The notes under the pieces: generated by a model | Databases searched by the model: none | Told to the model about the DNA's origin: nothing | What the model saw: the letters and a program-made list of their open reading frames with translations, nothing else | Shown here: positions 5,853 through 6,392 of the stretch, one piece after another | How positions within the stretch are numbered: the stretch's first letter is position 1 | How the letters are laid out: each line of letters opens with the position of its first letter | Program-made: the position numbers and the translations under genes | From: Anaerolineaceae bacterium | GTDB taxonomy: Bacteria; Chloroflexota; Anaerolineae; Anaerolineales; Anaerolineaceae | Assembly: GCA_030620065.1 (NCBI GenBank) | Contig: JAUXFJ010000093.1 | Location: 1 to 6,392 of the forward strand | Direction: 5' to 3' | DNA length: 6,392 nucleotides

Positions 5853-6392
5853 TGAACCTGCTCTTTCCCATGCAAGCTGAAGGGTTTCCTGTAACAGCAC
5901 CCTCGCCATCTCCTGGCGATAAGCCTGGGTAGCCCGATGGCGGCTGGTACGGAAACTGGTTTGTGCCAATAAGATTTTGTGAGCCTCCTCAACTTCTGCT
6001 TTGCCAGGGTTCTTTCCTCGCAATGCGTTTTCCACTCCAAGCAATCGCTTTGGAACGGGACCGGATGGCCCAATCGAGATCCGAATATCTTTAATGACCT
6101 GCTCTTCTTGATACAGCCAGATCGCACAATTTAATATTGCAATTGCCACGCCTTGAGGGCGCATGATACGTTTAAATGCAGACCCCTGTTTTCCTTCTTT
6201 TTTAGGGATATAAAAACCAACCAATAATTCTTTTTGGGGATCTAAAGAGGATTGGCCGGGACCTATAAACAAATCAGCCAGGGCAAGCAATCGCCTGTCT
6301 TTCAACGTGGCGATTTCTACCCTGGCATTAAGCACCATCAGAGCGATCGTTCCATCGGCCGCGGGGAGGGCGTGGGCAACGTTTCCACCTAA
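5850..6392 (-). CDS. FAD-binding subunit of a molybdenum hydroxylase (CoxM/XdhB/YgfM-like), N-terminus cut by window edge
   Basis: Electron-transfer subunit that takes electrons from the [2Fe-2S] clusters of the adjacent hydroxylase onto FAD and then to NAD+ or another acceptor. The last 180 residues are present and the frame is open to the right edge. The first visible residues, LGGNVAHALPAADG, are the family FAD-pocket motif (GGN...PAAD), so the ATG at 6336-6338 is internal and not the start. After the end of the FAD_binding_5 domain comes the CO_deh_flav_C domain, with AFKRIMRPQGVAIAILNCAI (residues 72-91), DIRISIGPSGPVPKR (103-117) and the C-terminal RTSRHRATQAYRQEMARVLL segment. Full-length relatives are about 280-290 residues, so roughly 100 N-terminal residues, including the first FAD loop, are missing. 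It ends 9 nt before the hydroxylase start. Substrate class comes from that partner. Confidence 0.93.
   Translation of the reverse strand, partial: LGGNVAHALPAADGTIALMVLNARVEIATLKDRRLLALADLFIGPGQSSLDPQKELLVGFYIPKKEGKQGSAFKRIMRPQGVAIAILNCAIWLYQEEQVIKDIRISIGPSGPVPKRLLGVENALRGKNPGKAEVEEAHKILLAQTSFRTSRHRATQAYRQEMARVLLQETLQLAWERAGS

Noticed and set aside
5813..6127. 104-residue minus-strand reading frame
   Set aside because: It lies in another frame across the FAD subunit and hydroxylase start, with no recognisable domain. The overlapping frames match known families.
6336..6338. ATG as the start of the FAD subunit (162-residue protein)
   Set aside because: The same frame is open to the right edge and its 18 upstream codons encode the family motif GGNVAHALPAADG, so this ATG is internal and the gene is cut by the window.

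Overview
This 6.4 kb window holds part of one co-directional gene cluster, all on the minus strand. It combines a molybdenum hydroxylase of the xanthine dehydrogenase family with a BMP-type (nucleoside-class) ABC importer. Five genes fill nearly all of the sequence. The longest non-coding stretch is 86 nt, and no RNA gene, mobile element or CRISPR array was seen. The organism is a bacterium with moderate GC and lipoprotein-anchored binding proteins. The lipoprotein leader (LTACGG followed by an acidic, proline-containing linker) and the protein style fit an anaerobic lineage such as Chloroflexota/Anaerolineae or a Firmicute. That placement is an impression, not something the sequence proves.

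In the direction of transcription (right to left) the layout is as follows. (1) The C-terminal 180 residues of a FAD-binding hydroxylase subunit, cut by the right edge. (2) After a 9-nt gap, a 932-residue protein that fuses the two-cluster [2Fe-2S] subunit to the molybdopterin catalytic subunit. (3) After a very AT-rich 56-nt gap with palindromes and a short direct repeat, a 385-residue permease of the NupP/YufP type. (4) Overlapping it by 4 nt (ATGA), a 310-residue permease of the NupQ/YufQ type. (5) After an 86-nt gap, a BMP-family substrate-binding lipoprotein cut by the left edge.

The likely joint role is import of a purine nucleoside or base and its oxidation in the cytoplasm. The importer would capture the substrate (lipoprotein) and pass it through the two permeases. 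The hydroxylase would oxidise it at the Mo site and pass electrons through two [2Fe-2S] clusters to the separate FAD subunit. Residues matching the bovine xanthine oxidase purine-site residues are present at nearly the same spacing, which supports a purine substrate. The importer's ATPase is not in the window.

Nothing here is clearly a wholly new system. The points most worth a second look are the CoxS-CoxL fusion linked to a BMP importer, the purine-type active site, an orphan perfect Shine-Dalgarno sequence downstream of the second permease, and the palindromic AT-rich junction between the enzyme and transporter genes.
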